Below, piece after piece: positions 1 to 6,354 of a stretch of DNA of 46,743 nt; position 1 is the first letter of the stretch, and each line of letters opens with the position of its first letter. Source of the stretch: Bacillota bacterium (GTDB lineage: Bacteria; Bacillota; Clostridia; UBA1381; UMGS1253); the NCBI GenBank assembly GCA_022706785.1, contig JAKJBW010000001.1, positions 76,373 to 123,115 on the forward strand, in the 5' to 3' direction. A program made the translations under genes and the position numbers. The notes beneath the pieces are model-generated. The model saw nothing but the letters and a program-made list of their open reading frames with translations, was not told the origin of the DNA and made no database searches.

Positions 1-119
1 GCGCCGATATACACGACGAGCATAACAGGATTTTTTATCTGAATGCCCGGAGCGAGCTTTACAAAGGCTTGCCGGGCAGCGTCGGCCCAAATATCCTTGT
101 TTTTATTTTTATTGTTCAT
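1..119 (-). CDS. kdpB: KdpB N-terminus (potassium-transporting P-type ATPase), cut by window edge
   Basis: Only the first 39 codons are in the window; the frame runs off the left edge. The peptide begins MNNKNKNKDIWADAARQAFV and continues with KLAPGIQIKNPVMLVVYIG, the conserved start of the KdpB catalytic subunit (first membrane segment region, IKNPVMxVVY). KdpB is the ATP-hydrolysing subunit of the high-affinity K+ uptake complex in the membrane. It starts 15 bp after the kdpA stop, so it is the third gene of a kdpF-kdpA-kdpB operon. The catalytic DKTGT motif lies outside the window and cannot be checked. Confidence 0.93.
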   Translation of the reverse strand, partial: MNNKNKNKDIWADAARQAFVKLAPGIQIKNPVMLVVYIG

Positions 120-134
120 TGTTTTCACCCCATT

Positions 135-1817
135 CTATAAAGACGAAAAGTAATCCGCTATCGGGCCCAGCGCCAATGCGGGCAGGAAGCTGAGTGCGCC
201 CACAAGGAGTATAACAGCGATCAAAAGGCCGACAAACATGATATTGCTTGTGGACAGTGTGCCGTCGCTTGCCGCCACAGCTTTTTTTTGCGCAAGGTTT
301 CCCGCAAGGAAAATAGCCGCCGCCATCGGAATAAAGCGAACCAGAAGCATAATCATTGCGCCTGTTATGTTTGTAAACACAGTGTTGGCGCCAAACCCGG
401 CAAATGCGCTTCCGTTATTATTCCCCATGGAGGAAAAGGCATAAAGGATTTCCGAAAAGCCATGTGCGCCCGTATTTGTCAGCCACGCCGCCGCATCAGG
501 CATCATAACGGCGGCGGCAGTACCAAGGAGCGTCAACAACGGCGGGGTAAGCACGATAAGACAAACCATCTTCATATCAAAAGGTTCAATTTTTTTGCCT
601 AGATATTCAGGCGTCCGCCCAACCATCAAGCCGGCAATAAAGACGGTGAGAAGAACAAAGGCCAGCATTCCGTAAAGTCCGCTTCCTGCGCCTCCGAAAA
701 CAATCTCTCCAAGCTGCATCAGAAACATTAAAAGCATGCCTGCCAAAGGCGTGAAGCTGTCATGCATTGCGTTGACTGAGCCGTTGGACGCCGCAGTAGT
801 CGCACTCGCCCACAACGTGGAAGAACCCACGCCATGAATGACCTCTTTGCCTTCCATACTGCCTGATGAAACGACATTGGCAAAGTCAGGAGCCAAAAAC
901 TGTTCGCTCATCGTTACACACGCAAGAGATACTAAAAACAGTATCAGCATAGCGGCGTAAATGGCAATTCCCTGCCTGCTATCCTTTACTGCTTTACCAA
1001 AGGATACGCAAAGCGCCGCAGGGATCAGCAGGATGGAAAGAAGCTGCAGGATATTAGACAGCGGCGTGGGGTTTTCCAGCGGGAACGCCGAATTCGCGCC
1101 GAAAAATCCGCCGCCGTTGGTTCCAAGCTGTTTGATGGCGATCTGGCTTGCGGCCGGGCCTAATGGAATCGTTTGCGAACCGCCTTGCAGCATTGCCACA
1201 TCTTGGTATGGGCTAAACGTCTGAACCACACCTTGTGAAATAAGCAGGGCAGCCAAAACCACCGACAATGGGATTAAAATATACAAGGTCGCTTTGGTCA
1301 GATCCACCCAAAAGTTTCCGAGCGTGCTTTTTTGCCTGAGAACGAACCCTCTAATCAGCGCAAACAATACGGCAATCCCAACTCCCGCCGACACAAAATT
1401 CCAAACGGTCAGTCCTAAGCTTTGGGATAGATAGGACAGAGTCGATTCGCCGGAATAGGCCTGCCAATTGGTATTGGATACGAAGCTTGCCGCCGTATTG
1501 AAAGCCAAATGCCAGCTAACGCCTTTCAGTCCCTCCGGGTTAAAGGGTAATACCCCCTGCAGCATCTGCAATCCCCAGAGGAACAGCAAGCCGATAAAGC
1601 TGAATCCCAGCACCGCAGCCGTATATTTTTTCGCGCCCATTTCCTCATCATTTTTTACGCCCATTATCTTATAAATCCCTTTTTCTACCGGTGAGAGGAC
1701 AGGCGTTAAAAACACCCTTTGCCCCGTCATAACCTTGCAGATATAAATCCCTAAAGGTATGGACAATACGATTAGCAGGGCAATATAGAACATATCCTGC
1801 AAAACAACATAACTCAT
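135..1817 (-). CDS. kdpA: KdpA, potassium-binding and translocating subunit
   Basis: The 560-aa protein has the usual KdpA length and about ten hydrophobic segments. The selectivity-filter regions of the SKT (Trk/Ktr/HKT) superfamily are visible: SNTNWQAY near residues 114-121, GTNGGGFFG at 232-240, and [10 protein letters not shown] around 465-475. It forms the K+ pathway of the KdpFABC ATPase. The start ATG overlaps the kdpF stop (ATGA), so translation is coupled, and kdpB follows 15 bp later. No kdpC or kdpDE is visible because the operon leaves the window. The identification is secure from the filter motifs and gene order. Confidence 0.97.
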   Translation of the reverse strand: MSYVVLQDMFYIALLIVLSIPLGIYICKVMTGQRVFLTPVLSPVEKGIYKIMGVKNDEEMGAKKYTAAVLGFSFIGLLFLWGLQMLQGVLPFNPEGLKGVSWHLAFNTAASFVSNTNWQAYSGESTLSYLSQSLGLTVWNFVSAGVGIAVLFALIRGFVLRQKSTLGNFWVDLTKATLYILIPLSVVLAALLISQGVVQTFSPYQDVAMLQGGSQTIPLGPAASQIAIKQLGTNGGGFFGANSAFPLENPTPLSNILQLLSILLIPAALCVSFGKAVKDSRQGIAIYAAMLILFLVSLACVTMSEQFLAPDFANVVSSGSMEGKEVIHGVGSSTLWASATTAASNGSVNAMHDSFTPLAGMLLMFLMQLGEIVFGGAGSGLYGMLAFVLLTVFIAGLMVGRTPEYLGKKIEPFDMKMVCLIVLTPPLLTLLGTAAAVMMPDAAAWLTNTGAHGFSEILYAFSSMGNNNGSAFAGFGANTVFTNITGAMIMLLVRFIPMAAAIFLAGNLAQKKAVAASDGTLSTSNIMFVGLLIAVILLVGALSFLPALALGPIADYFSSL

Positions 1818-1903
1818 AATTCTTCACCTCTGAATAACACATAGAATAAATAGATGAGCAATACAACACCTATTATTCCTGAAATCACCACAATCATCCC
1901 CAT
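1814..1903 (-). CDS. kdpF: KdpF small membrane subunit
   Basis: A 29-codon frame lies immediately upstream of kdpA and overlaps it by 4 bases. It encodes one hydrophobic helix followed by a short charged tail ([18 protein letters not shown] then RGEEL), which is the shape and position of KdpF, the small subunit that stabilises the Kdp complex. A GAGGTGG ribosome site lies about 8 bases before the ATG at 1903; a second in-frame ATG at 1909 would be too close to it. The identification rests on position, size and hydrophobicity because KdpF sequences are poorly conserved. Confidence 0.85.
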   Translation of the reverse strand: MGMIVVISGIIGVVLLIYLFYVLFRGEEL

Positions 1904-2110
1904 TTTCATCCACCTCAACGCAGTATTTCCCTTTATAAAACGTCTGGCATACCATCCCCTTACAAAGTGAGTATATCAGGATATATATAAAAATGGTGTT
2001 TAGGAAATGGTATTGCGTATAAAGATTTTGTTTAGAGGATGTTTATACTTTATGCATTGCCTAATACAACATCGATGCCTATCACACTGCTAAATGGCGC
2101 AAATGAGGGC

Positions 2111-2175
2111 CTTCCCTCCCCTGCCACCGGCAGCGGCCGGCTCGCTTCGAATCCCCTTGCATAATAGACCAAAAA
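2111..2175. repeat. 65-bp intergenic repeat, copy 1
   Basis: This 65-bp block matches 2961-3025 at about 58 of 65 positions. Shared landmarks are CTGCCACCGGCAGC (a small hairpin), CTTCGAATCCCCTTGC and ATAATAGACCAAAAA. The motif TTCGAATCCCC followed later by ACCA resembles the 3' end of a tRNA, so both may be decayed tRNA-derived sequence, which is inference. It sits in the 424-bp gap between kdpF and the first XRE gene. That gap otherwise holds only a terminator and no promoter or riboswitch I can defend. Confidence 0.7.
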
Positions 2176-2176
2176 G

Positions 2177-2204
2177 AAAAAGAGACCCTTCGGGCCTCTT
2201 TTAT
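2177..2204 (-). terminator. Rho-independent terminator after the XRE gene (probably bidirectional)
   Basis: Read on the minus strand, GAGGCCC-GAA-GGGTCTC forms a 7-bp stem with one G-U pair, extended by flanking A/T pairs and followed by TTTTTCTTTTT. It lies about 120 bp downstream of the XRE gene ending at 2328. The plus-strand reading has a T tract too but carries an A-C mismatch. Confidence 0.75.
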
Positions 2205-2327
2205 TTTTGGCTAATGTAACGCATTTTAATACAATCTAGCGGAAGTCTGAACTCCGTTTGAATATTTTTTCGCGGGGTGCATTTTGCGATTATAGGGCGC
2301 ACTTTCTAACGGGAATGCAAAAAATGC

Positions 2328-2573
2328 TTATTTTGCACGCTTGCGTTCGTATGGTATGGGGTTGTCGGTTAATTCCAATAAATAATCTACGCTTGTATCA
2401 TAAAATTTTGCCAATTTTATTAAAACCTCAATAGGATATCTTAGTACGCCAATTTCGTATTGAGAATATGTATTTTGTTTTAAATTCAAGCTTTCTGCAA
2501 TATCTTCTTGAGTTAAGTTTTTATCAATTCTCAAATTTCTAATACGTTCATACGGTAATCGTTCATATTTCAT
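2328..2573 (-). CDS. XRE-family helix-turn-helix repressor
   Basis: This 81-aa protein is a stand-alone Cro/C1-type DNA-binding domain. The helix-turn-helix spans roughly residues 9-63, with RNLRIDKNLTQEDIAESLNL, then the recognition part KQNTYSQYEIG and a third helix LIKLAKFYDTSVDYLLELTD typical of phage-like repressors. I chose the ATG at 2573, which follows AGGGTGA by a normal spacing; a GTG nine bases upstream is in frame but has no spaced ribosome site. It faces the divergent small zinc-ribbon gene at 2665 across two palindromes with the half-site TTATCTTAA, so it probably represses both itself and that gene. The regulatory link is inferred from layout. Confidence 0.85.
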   Translation of the reverse strand: MKYERLPYERIRNLRIDKNLTQEDIAESLNLKQNTYSQYEIGVLRYPIEVLIKLAKFYDTSVDYLLELTDNPIPYERKRAK

Positions 2574-2599
2574 AATTCTCACCCTACAATATAATAATT

Positions 2600-2645
2600 T
2601 ATCTTAAATTAAGATATTGACAATTATCTGATTTTAAGATAAAAT
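2600..2645 (+). promoter_or_regulatory. Promoter with overlapping palindromic operators
   Basis: TATCTTAA-A-TTAAGATA (2600-2616) is a perfect 17-bp palindrome. A second, looser copy TTATCT-N7-AGATAA follows at 2624-2642. Between and over them lies a plus-strand sigma-A-like promoter: TTGACA at 2617-2622, a 17-bp spacer and TAAAAT at 2640-2645. The overlap of operator and promoter between two divergent genes, one of them an XRE repressor, is the classic arrangement for repression by occlusion. Confidence 0.7.
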
Positions 2646-2664
2646 TACTTTGAGGTGATTTAAT

Positions 2665-2859
2665 ACGGCTGAATTTTGTTTAAATTGTTGGAACAAAATA
2701 AATGACATTAATCTGTCTGAGAAAGATGTTATTATTTCAAAAGATTTAGACTTATGTGAAGGATGCGCTGAGCTTAAGCCCGTTATGATCAAGTATAAAA
2801 GAATATATTTATTTAAGCAATATTTAAACGGCATAAAAAACAGGAATAAAAAAATATAA
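2665..2859 (+). CDS. Small two-CxxC zinc-ribbon-like protein with ACG in place of ATG
   Basis: A 64-codon frame runs without interruption to TAA at 2857-2859. It encodes EFCLNCWNKINDINLSEKDV, then a stretch ending LDLCEGCAELKPV and a basic tail. Two CxxC pairs about 23 residues apart suggest a structural zinc site. The frame has a promoter, an operator and a GAGGTG ribosome site 7 bases upstream, but the codon at the expected start (2665) is ACG, and TGA lies two codons before it. The next in-frame ATG is far inside, after the second CxxC. Either ACG is used as a weak start, or the gene was recently silenced by an ATG-to-ACG change. The peptide resembles small proteins I know from clostridial genomes, but I cannot name a function. 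Confidence 0.6.
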   Translation, partial: TAEFCLNCWNKINDINLSEKDVIISKDLDLCEGCAELKPVMIKYKRIYLFKQYLNGIKNRNKKI

Positions 2860-2866
2860 ATTTTCC

Positions 2867-2907
2867 GCACCATAACAGCCGCTCAATCGGAGCGGCTGTT
2901 ATGGTGC
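2867..2907 (+). terminator. 18-bp perfect hairpin after the small zinc-ribbon gene
   Basis: GCACCATAACAGCCGCTC pairs perfectly with its complement across a 5-base loop (AATCG). It begins 7 bp after the stop at 2859. The stem is very strong, but the downstream run is TAAAATATG rather than a T tract, so it may be an mRNA-stabilising or attenuating hairpin instead of a true terminator. Confidence 0.55.
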
Positions 2908-2960
2908 TAAAATATGTTGTTTCAGACGGCGGAGACGAGGGGATTCCCCTCCGGGCTGAC

Positions 2961-3025
2961 CTGCCTCCCCCTGCCACCGGCAGCATTCGGCTCCCTTCGA
3001 ATCCCCTTGCATAATAGACCAAAAA
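2961..3025. repeat. 65-bp intergenic repeat, copy 2
   Basis: Second copy of the block at 2111-2175 in the same orientation, again ending ATAATAGACCAAAAA. It is preceded by GGCGGAGACGAGGGGATTC, which resembles the minus-strand 3' end of the tRNA-Ala at 28361, so tRNA-like debris may surround it. The gap 2908-3096 holds no gene I can support. Confidence 0.65.
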
Positions 3026-3096
3026 TAAAGGACGGATGGTAATGCTATGCCTTAACAATAATCCCATCCTTCCATAAAACTATCTCTATGATTTTG

Positions 3097-3339
3097 TTAC
3101 CTGATTTCCTGTTCTAAATTCTTAAAAAATTTATTGTCAAAAAAGTCTATCAGATCTATTTCAAGACCGTCACAAAGCTTTTTAATTGTAACAATACCAA
3201 TGTCTTTACGGTTTGGATCAAGCATACTGTAAACAGTAGAAGGTGTAATCCCTGCCTCATTTGCTAAGGAGTGAATTACCATATCGCGTTCAATACATAG
3301 TTCCTTTATTCTAAAAACCACAGCTTCTTTTATTCTCAT
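3097..3339 (-). CDS. XRE-family helix-turn-helix regulator
   Basis: The protein is about 80 aa. The helix-turn-helix covers residues 8-60: an entry helix (VVFRIKELCIERDMVIHSL), the turn and recognition helix (ANEAGITPSTVYSMLDP) and a third helix (VTIKKLCDGLEIDLIDFF). The ATG at 3339 follows GAGGTG at 6-bp spacing and is preferred over the ATG three codons upstream. It is transcribed away from a 19-residue peptide gene and a 78-aa gene, with a perfect palindrome between the two directions. It is therefore the likely local repressor of that pair, by inference. Confidence 0.85.
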   Translation of the reverse strand: MRIKEAVVFRIKELCIERDMVIHSLANEAGITPSTVYSMLDPNRKDIGIVTIKKLCDGLEIDLIDFFDNKFFKNLEQEIR

Positions 3340-3384
3340 TATCATCACCTCAAAACAACTTTAACAAAAATTACGTTTTATCGC

Positions 3385-3421
3385 ATACGCTATTGCGTAT
3401 ATTGTAATTTTCCGGTATAAT
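3385..3421 (+). promoter_or_regulatory. Palindromic operator and promoter of the small-peptide operon
   Basis: ATACGC-TATT-GCGTAT (3385-3400) is a perfect inverted repeat. It overlaps TTGCGT (3393-3398), which stands 17 bp before TATAAT (3416-3421) on the plus strand. The operator therefore covers the -35 box of the promoter for the genes at 3455 and 3531, and would lie close to the start of the divergent XRE gene. Confidence 0.7.
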
Positions 3422-3454
3422 TAATACATACTAAAAATAAGGAGGTACACAGCA

Positions 3455-3514
3455 ATGAAAAAAGGAATCATAAGATGCTTTATAAGATTGATTAGAAAGA
3501 TCATAAAAGACTAA
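3455..3514 (+). CDS. 19-residue cationic amphipathic peptide
   Basis: This tiny frame (MKKGIIRCFIRLIRKIIKD, stop TAA) has a very strong AAGGAGGT ribosome site 8 bases before its ATG and lies about 30 bp after a good promoter. Lys/Arg at positions 2, 3, 7, 11, 14, 15 and 18 fall on one helical face, and Ile/Phe/Leu at 5, 6, 9, 10, 12, 13, 16 and 17 on the other. That is the textbook pattern of a membrane-active helix such as a modulin, a small toxin or an antimicrobial peptide. There is no signal peptide and no processing or export gene beside it. It is followed 16 bp later by the 78-aa gene. A role as a leader peptide is also possible. The frame is well supported; the function is inference. 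Confidence 0.65.
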   Translation: MKKGIIRCFIRLIRKIIKD

Positions 3515-3530
3515 TTAGGGGGATTTTTGT

Positions 3531-3767
3531 ATGAACAGTACATTGCAAAAAATAACAGAGGAATATTTTACTTTCCGGAAGAACTCAGAAACCTTACAAG
3601 CCAACCGTATGAGGCTAACCCGCAAACTATCTAAATCTGATAAAAAGCTATTGCTCAGGATTATTGACGAAAAAGACTTAATGATTGAAAATACAGCATT
3701 CAATAACTTTGAAAAAGGATTTTGTATGGGCATTCAATTTGCTTTCGAGGTATTTTCAAAACATTGA
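3531..3767 (+). CDS. Small hypothetical protein (DUF6809-like)
   Basis: The protein has 78 residues and is highly charged and probably all helical. It has a basic middle (NRMRLTRKLSKSDKKLLLRI) and a C-terminal stretch EKGFCMGIQFAFEVF that recalls the KGFxxGxxLxxE pattern of the small clostridial family DUF6809; I recall this rather than having tested it. An AGGGGGA ribosome site precedes the ATG. It is the second gene of the operon that starts with the 19-residue peptide and ends at the terminator at 3781-3810. A partner of the peptide (antitoxin, chaperone or immunity) is possible but unproven. Confidence 0.7.
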   Translation: MNSTLQKITEEYFTFRKNSETLQANRMRLTRKLSKSDKKLLLRIIDEKDLMIENTAFNNFEKGFCMGIQFAFEVFSKH

Positions 3768-3780
3768 TAACTGCAAAACA

Positions 3781-3810
3781 AAAGCTGCCGCAACAACTGC
3801 GGCAGCTTTT
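3781..3810 (+). terminator. Rho-independent terminator of the small-peptide operon
   Basis: AAAGCTGCCGCA-ACAAC-TGCGGCAGCTTT forms a perfect 12-bp stem ending in TTTT, 13 bp after the stop of the 78-aa gene. Confidence 0.88.
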
Positions 3811-3823
3811 GATAAAATATTCA

Positions 3824-3863
3824 TGTGTGAGGCGAACGAAATAGATGCAGGGGGATTTGCCGC
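3824..3863 (+). repeat. Dispersed repeat GCGAACGAAATAGATGC, copy A
   Basis: The core GGCGAACGAAATAGATGCAG, with flanks TGTGTGA before and GGGGATTTGCCGC after, recurs at 4675 and 27657. A shortened inverse copy lies inside the hairpin at 8442-8476. In each full copy it follows a hairpin by 7-15 bp. See the finding on this family. Confidence 0.7.
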
Positions 3864-3895
3864 AATGTCAACCTCCATTAATGCTTGTTTTGACG

Positions 3896-4573
3896 CTATT
3901 CATATGATGCCGGACGTATGTCTAACATATTGCCGCTTTTTAACAGTTCTATAATTGCTTCATCGGTGATTATGTTCCCGACGCCTTTGAATGCACCCAA
4001 TAAGCTTGTATCTATACTTTTATTAAAATTTATGACATCTTGCCCTTTTATAAACATCCATTTGTCATCTATGTACGCAAGATATCCCACTAAATTTTTG
4101 GCAACAAGACAATTATCATACGCAAAGTAAAATTCTCTGGCATCATGAGCCAAATTATCGGTTGAAAACGTATATTCCTCACTTTCATTGCTCATTATTT
4201 TTATAAATGCATCTATTTCGTTTTGGTTTTCCGTTATTTTTTTATAGCGTGAAAATATAGCAGTAACTGTTCCTGATTGTGGAATTTCATATCCGCCTTT
4301 AACATAACAATCAATATTATCTCCCCACTCACATAAAAAATTATTATCAGTATCTCCTTTTATTGCATATACATCAATACCTCTCGTGCTTTTGCCTATA
4401 TATTTTCTTGTTTTTTTATCAAATACATAATAAGTAGGCCTATATGAAATGTTATTAGGCGTACCAACTCCCGATTCTAAATCTATGATTGTATAATGTT
4501 TCAGTAAATATATTAATATAATACACAGCAAAACGCCCATTATTATAAATATCGCTTTTTTAATAATAATCAC
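3896..4573 (-). CDS. Membrane-anchored hypothetical protein
   Basis: The protein has about 225 residues. An N-terminal hydrophobic segment (roughly residues 5-24, AIFIIMGVLLCIILIYLL) would serve as signal anchor, and the rest is a hydrophilic, probably extracytoplasmic domain rich in Tyr, Asp and Asn with no motif I recognise. The frame opens with GTG at 4573 directly after AGGAT, which is close for a ribosome site, so the start is uncertain and an internal ATG at codon 12 is possible. It stands alone between two repeat-bearing hairpins. Low GC matches its accessory neighbours. I do not recognise a family. Confidence 0.65.
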   Translation of the reverse strand: MIIIKKAIFIIMGVLLCIILIYLLKHYTIIDLESGVGTPNNISYRPTYYVFDKKTRKYIGKSTRGIDVYAIKGDTDNNFLCEWGDNIDCYVKGGYEIPQSGTVTAIFSRYKKITENQNEIDAFIKIMSNESEEYTFSTDNLAHDAREFYFAYDNCLVAKNLVGYLAYIDDKWMFIKGQDVINFNKSIDTSLLGAFKGVGNIITDEAIIELLKSGNMLDIRPASYE

Positions 4574-4623
4574 ATCCTATACAATTTAGATATATAAATT
4601 TTCTATATTCCAATTATAATAAA

Positions 4624-4662
4624 ATGCTGTCGCAAAATCAAGTGCAGATTTTGTGACAGCAT
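4624..4662. terminator. Strong 16-bp hairpin upstream of repeat copy B
   Basis: ATGCTGTCGCAAAATC pairs with GATTTTGTGACAGCAT (one G-U) across a 7-base loop. On the minus strand it is followed by TTTTATTATAATTGG, which would suit termination of minus-strand transcripts from the 5-6 kb genes. The 4663-4871 gap then holds repeat copy B and no gene I can support. Confidence 0.55.
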
Positions 4663-4674
4663 TCGACAACATAT

Positions 4675-4716
4675 TTGTGTAAGGCGAACGAAATAGATGC
4701 AGCAAAATTTCACGCC
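4675..4716 (+). repeat. Dispersed repeat GCGAACGAAATAGATGC, copy B
   Basis: Carries TTGTGTAAGGCGAACGAAAT and then AGATGCAGCAAAATTTCACGC. It is closest to copy A at 3824 and follows a hairpin at similar spacing. Confidence 0.7.
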
Positions 4717-4871
4717 ATCTCATCTGTTTCCAACACAAAATTCATATTTTAATATGTTATACGATATGATCAAGTATCTTGGCAATACTTTTTTAATATT
4801 TTACATTAAAACAAATAAATAAATCACGATGTCCGAAAAAGACTGTCCAATTTACTGTAGGCATTTCAAAT

Positions 4872-5030
4872 TTAGTTTTCCTTTCGTTTGATTGCTTCCA
4901 ATATAAATACGCCCATAGTTATAATGGGAAGTACGACTCTTAACATTAAAAAGCCCTCTGCCAGATTTGCGTCGATGAGAAGACCAACAAAGCAAGCCGC
5001 CAGCGTCAAAACAACAGCCAATATCGTCAT
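4872..5030 (-). CDS. Small membrane protein, 52 aa
   Basis: A 52-codon frame with a GGAGG ribosome site 7 bases before its ATG. It encodes two hydrophobic segments (TILAVVLTLAACFVGLLI and MLRVVLPIITMGVFILEAI) joined by DANLAEG and ending KRKEN. No family is recognised. Its strong ribosome site and clean frame argue that it is real. It lies 114 bp downstream of the zinc-ribbon gene on the same strand. Confidence 0.65.
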   Translation of the reverse strand: MTILAVVLTLAACFVGLLIDANLAEGFLMLRVVLPIITMGVFILEAIKRKEN

Positions 5031-5143
5031 AATAATGCCTCCATCAAATTCCTGTTTATCTGGGTGTTATATTATTTGGTTCATAAACTTTACAATATAC
5101 CTTAATGAATGGGCTATAATCACATTGATAAATTGGAATCTGT

Positions 5144-5341
5144 CTAGCCCAATTTCTTGGTATTTTCAACGTAGATAGATATTTCACCACAGTTTGGACA
5201 AATGGCTACTTTCGGTTTTCCTATTCTATTGGCGAATAAACGCCTATCGTCTGTTGCCATTACGATACCATAGCCGGCACCTTCGATTTTGATTGAACAA
5301 TTTTCAATCATTTCAGTATCACACCTTATGCACTTTCTCAT
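5144..5341 (-). CDS. Small zinc-ribbon protein, 65 aa
   Basis: It starts MRKCIRCDTEMIENC and has CPNCGEISIYVEN near the end, so two CxxC knuckles flank a middle part (KIEGAGYGIVM...RIGKPKVAICP). This is the layout of short nucleic-acid-binding zinc-ribbon proteins that are common and uncharacterised in Bacillota. A TCCGTT... leader with GGAGGTATATGT precedes the ATG. It lies between the GNAT gene and the 52-aa membrane protein on the same strand. The specific role is unknown. Confidence 0.8.
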   Translation of the reverse strand: MRKCIRCDTEMIENCSIKIEGAGYGIVMATDDRRLFANRIGKPKVAICPNCGEISIYVENTKKLG

Positions 5342-5383
5342 ACATATACCTCCGTTAAATTGGAATCAACAGCTTTCTACTAT

Positions 5384-5848
5384 TCATTTGCCTCGTTGCT
5401 TTTTATAAAACAACCTATACCAATCAAAATCAGCATCAAGTTCTTTTTTGTACATTATCCAACCGCATTTTTTGTAAAATGCATTAGCCCGCATGTTATT
5501 TTCAAAGCATTCAAGTAATATTTCATCATACTCCTGAAGTTTTTTATGGCCTATACAATCAATAAAATAACTCGCAGCTTGGGTCCCTTGAAAATCGGGG
5601 TCTATCATCATTAAATGAAGTAGATTGTCTTTCCAAATACAGAGCCCTATTATTGCATTATTAAGTTGTAAAACGAAGATATTAGTGATATTATCCGTAA
5701 TCTCCTTGTCAGCCATTCCGCTGTTTATGAATGCGTCGACAGCCTCGTCACCCATAAAAGAGCGAAAATTTGAATTTATTGTTTTTCTCGAAAGATTTAT
5801 CAGGCATTCTTCATCATTGTTTGTAGCTTTTCTAATAGTAAATCCCAT
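5384..5848 (-). CDS. GNAT-family N-acetyltransferase
   Basis: This 154-aa protein has the GNAT fold order: N-terminal FTIRKATNNDEECLINLSRK (strand 1 and helix 1), the central strands NIFVLQLNNAIIGLCIWKDN and LLHLMMIDPDFQG (motif A entry), then an acetyl-CoA loop QGTQAASYFIDC that is a loose version of Q/RxxGxG/A, and ECFENNMRANAFYKKCGW (motif B, typical NxxAxxFYxxxGF). The ATG at 5848 follows GGAGGAAT. The substrate cannot be predicted. Another GNAT, now a pseudogene, lies 200 bp away. Confidence 0.85.
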   Translation of the reverse strand: MGFTIRKATNNDEECLINLSRKTINSNFRSFMGDEAVDAFINSGMADKEITDNITNIFVLQLNNAIIGLCIWKDNLLHLMMIDPDFQGTQAASYFIDCIGHKKLQEYDEILLECFENNMRANAFYKKCGWIMYKKELDADFDWYRLFYKKQRGK

Positions 5849-5976
5849 TATATTCCTCCAAATAAATACAACCACAGTTCTTTTAATCTCACAGATAAAT
5901 TCTTGTTTATCTCGGTGTTATATCAACAATGTTTATTCTAATAACACAATGTTATTATACCATATTGTGAATGGGA

Positions 5977-6055
5977 AAGCTATAAATAAAGTTAGACCAG
6001 AGGATTCAAAAGTCTGTTTTTTCAGTTTTTGCACTTCGAATTTGGAGCTTTTGCA
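5977..6055. repeat. About 80-bp dispersed repeat, copy 1
   Basis: Aligns with 28146-28229 in the same orientation. Shared stretches include AAATAAA.TTAGAC, and AAAGTCTGTTTTTTCA followed by a similar GC-poor tail ending TTTTGCA. The pair lies in gaps next to degenerate genes and may be remnant mobile DNA. Confidence 0.55.
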
Positions 6056-6059
6056 AAGT

Positions 6060-6338
6060 TTATATCCAAACAAATGCTACAAAAATAGGGGCTAATAATA
6101 GCCCCTCGCTGTATCCTGATTCACAGTTGATTATTTGCTTAGTCAGCATGATGTGTCCGATAAACCTGCCGTTATTTTCGCATATCAAGGCAAGTGCTGG
6201 AATGTAGTTGCCTCCGTTTCGCAGCGCAACCACAATATCTTATTGTTTTCCGTCTGATACTTTGGCTGTTTGAAATGCAACCTGCACCAATTCATATATT
6301 TCATTAAATTCTTCTTTGCGCTCCTGTCTGATCAGCAT
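6060..6338 (-). pseudogene. GNAT acetyltransferase remnant with in-frame stop
   Basis: From the ATG at 6338 the frame reads MLIRQERKEEFNEIYELVQV, then AFQTAKVSDGKQ, a TAA at 6240-6242, and continues in the same frame as DIVVALRNGGNYIPALALIC, then ENNGRFIGHIMLTKQII and EGLLLAPIFVA before a second stop. This is the N-terminal half of a YhbS-like N-acetyltransferase (COG3153 type), usually about 160-170 aa. It is broken by one nonsense codon and lacks the C-terminal motif A/B half. A CAA or GAA to TAA change and loss of the 3' end would explain it. Confidence 0.75.
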
Positions 6339-6354
6339 TTTATCAACCTCATGA

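Noticed and set aside
1904..2110. Possible c-di-AMP riboswitch upstream of kdpFAB
   Set aside because: The gap before kdpF is AT-rich and shows none of the conserved ydaO-type elements or an attenuator. kdp operons can be controlled that way in Bacillota, but nothing here supports it.
2634..3067. Minus-strand frames antisense to the small zinc-ribbon gene and across repeat copy 2
   Set aside because: They lie opposite a frame with promoter, ribosome site and CxxC motifs, and run through the hairpin and repeat. No ribosome site or family content.
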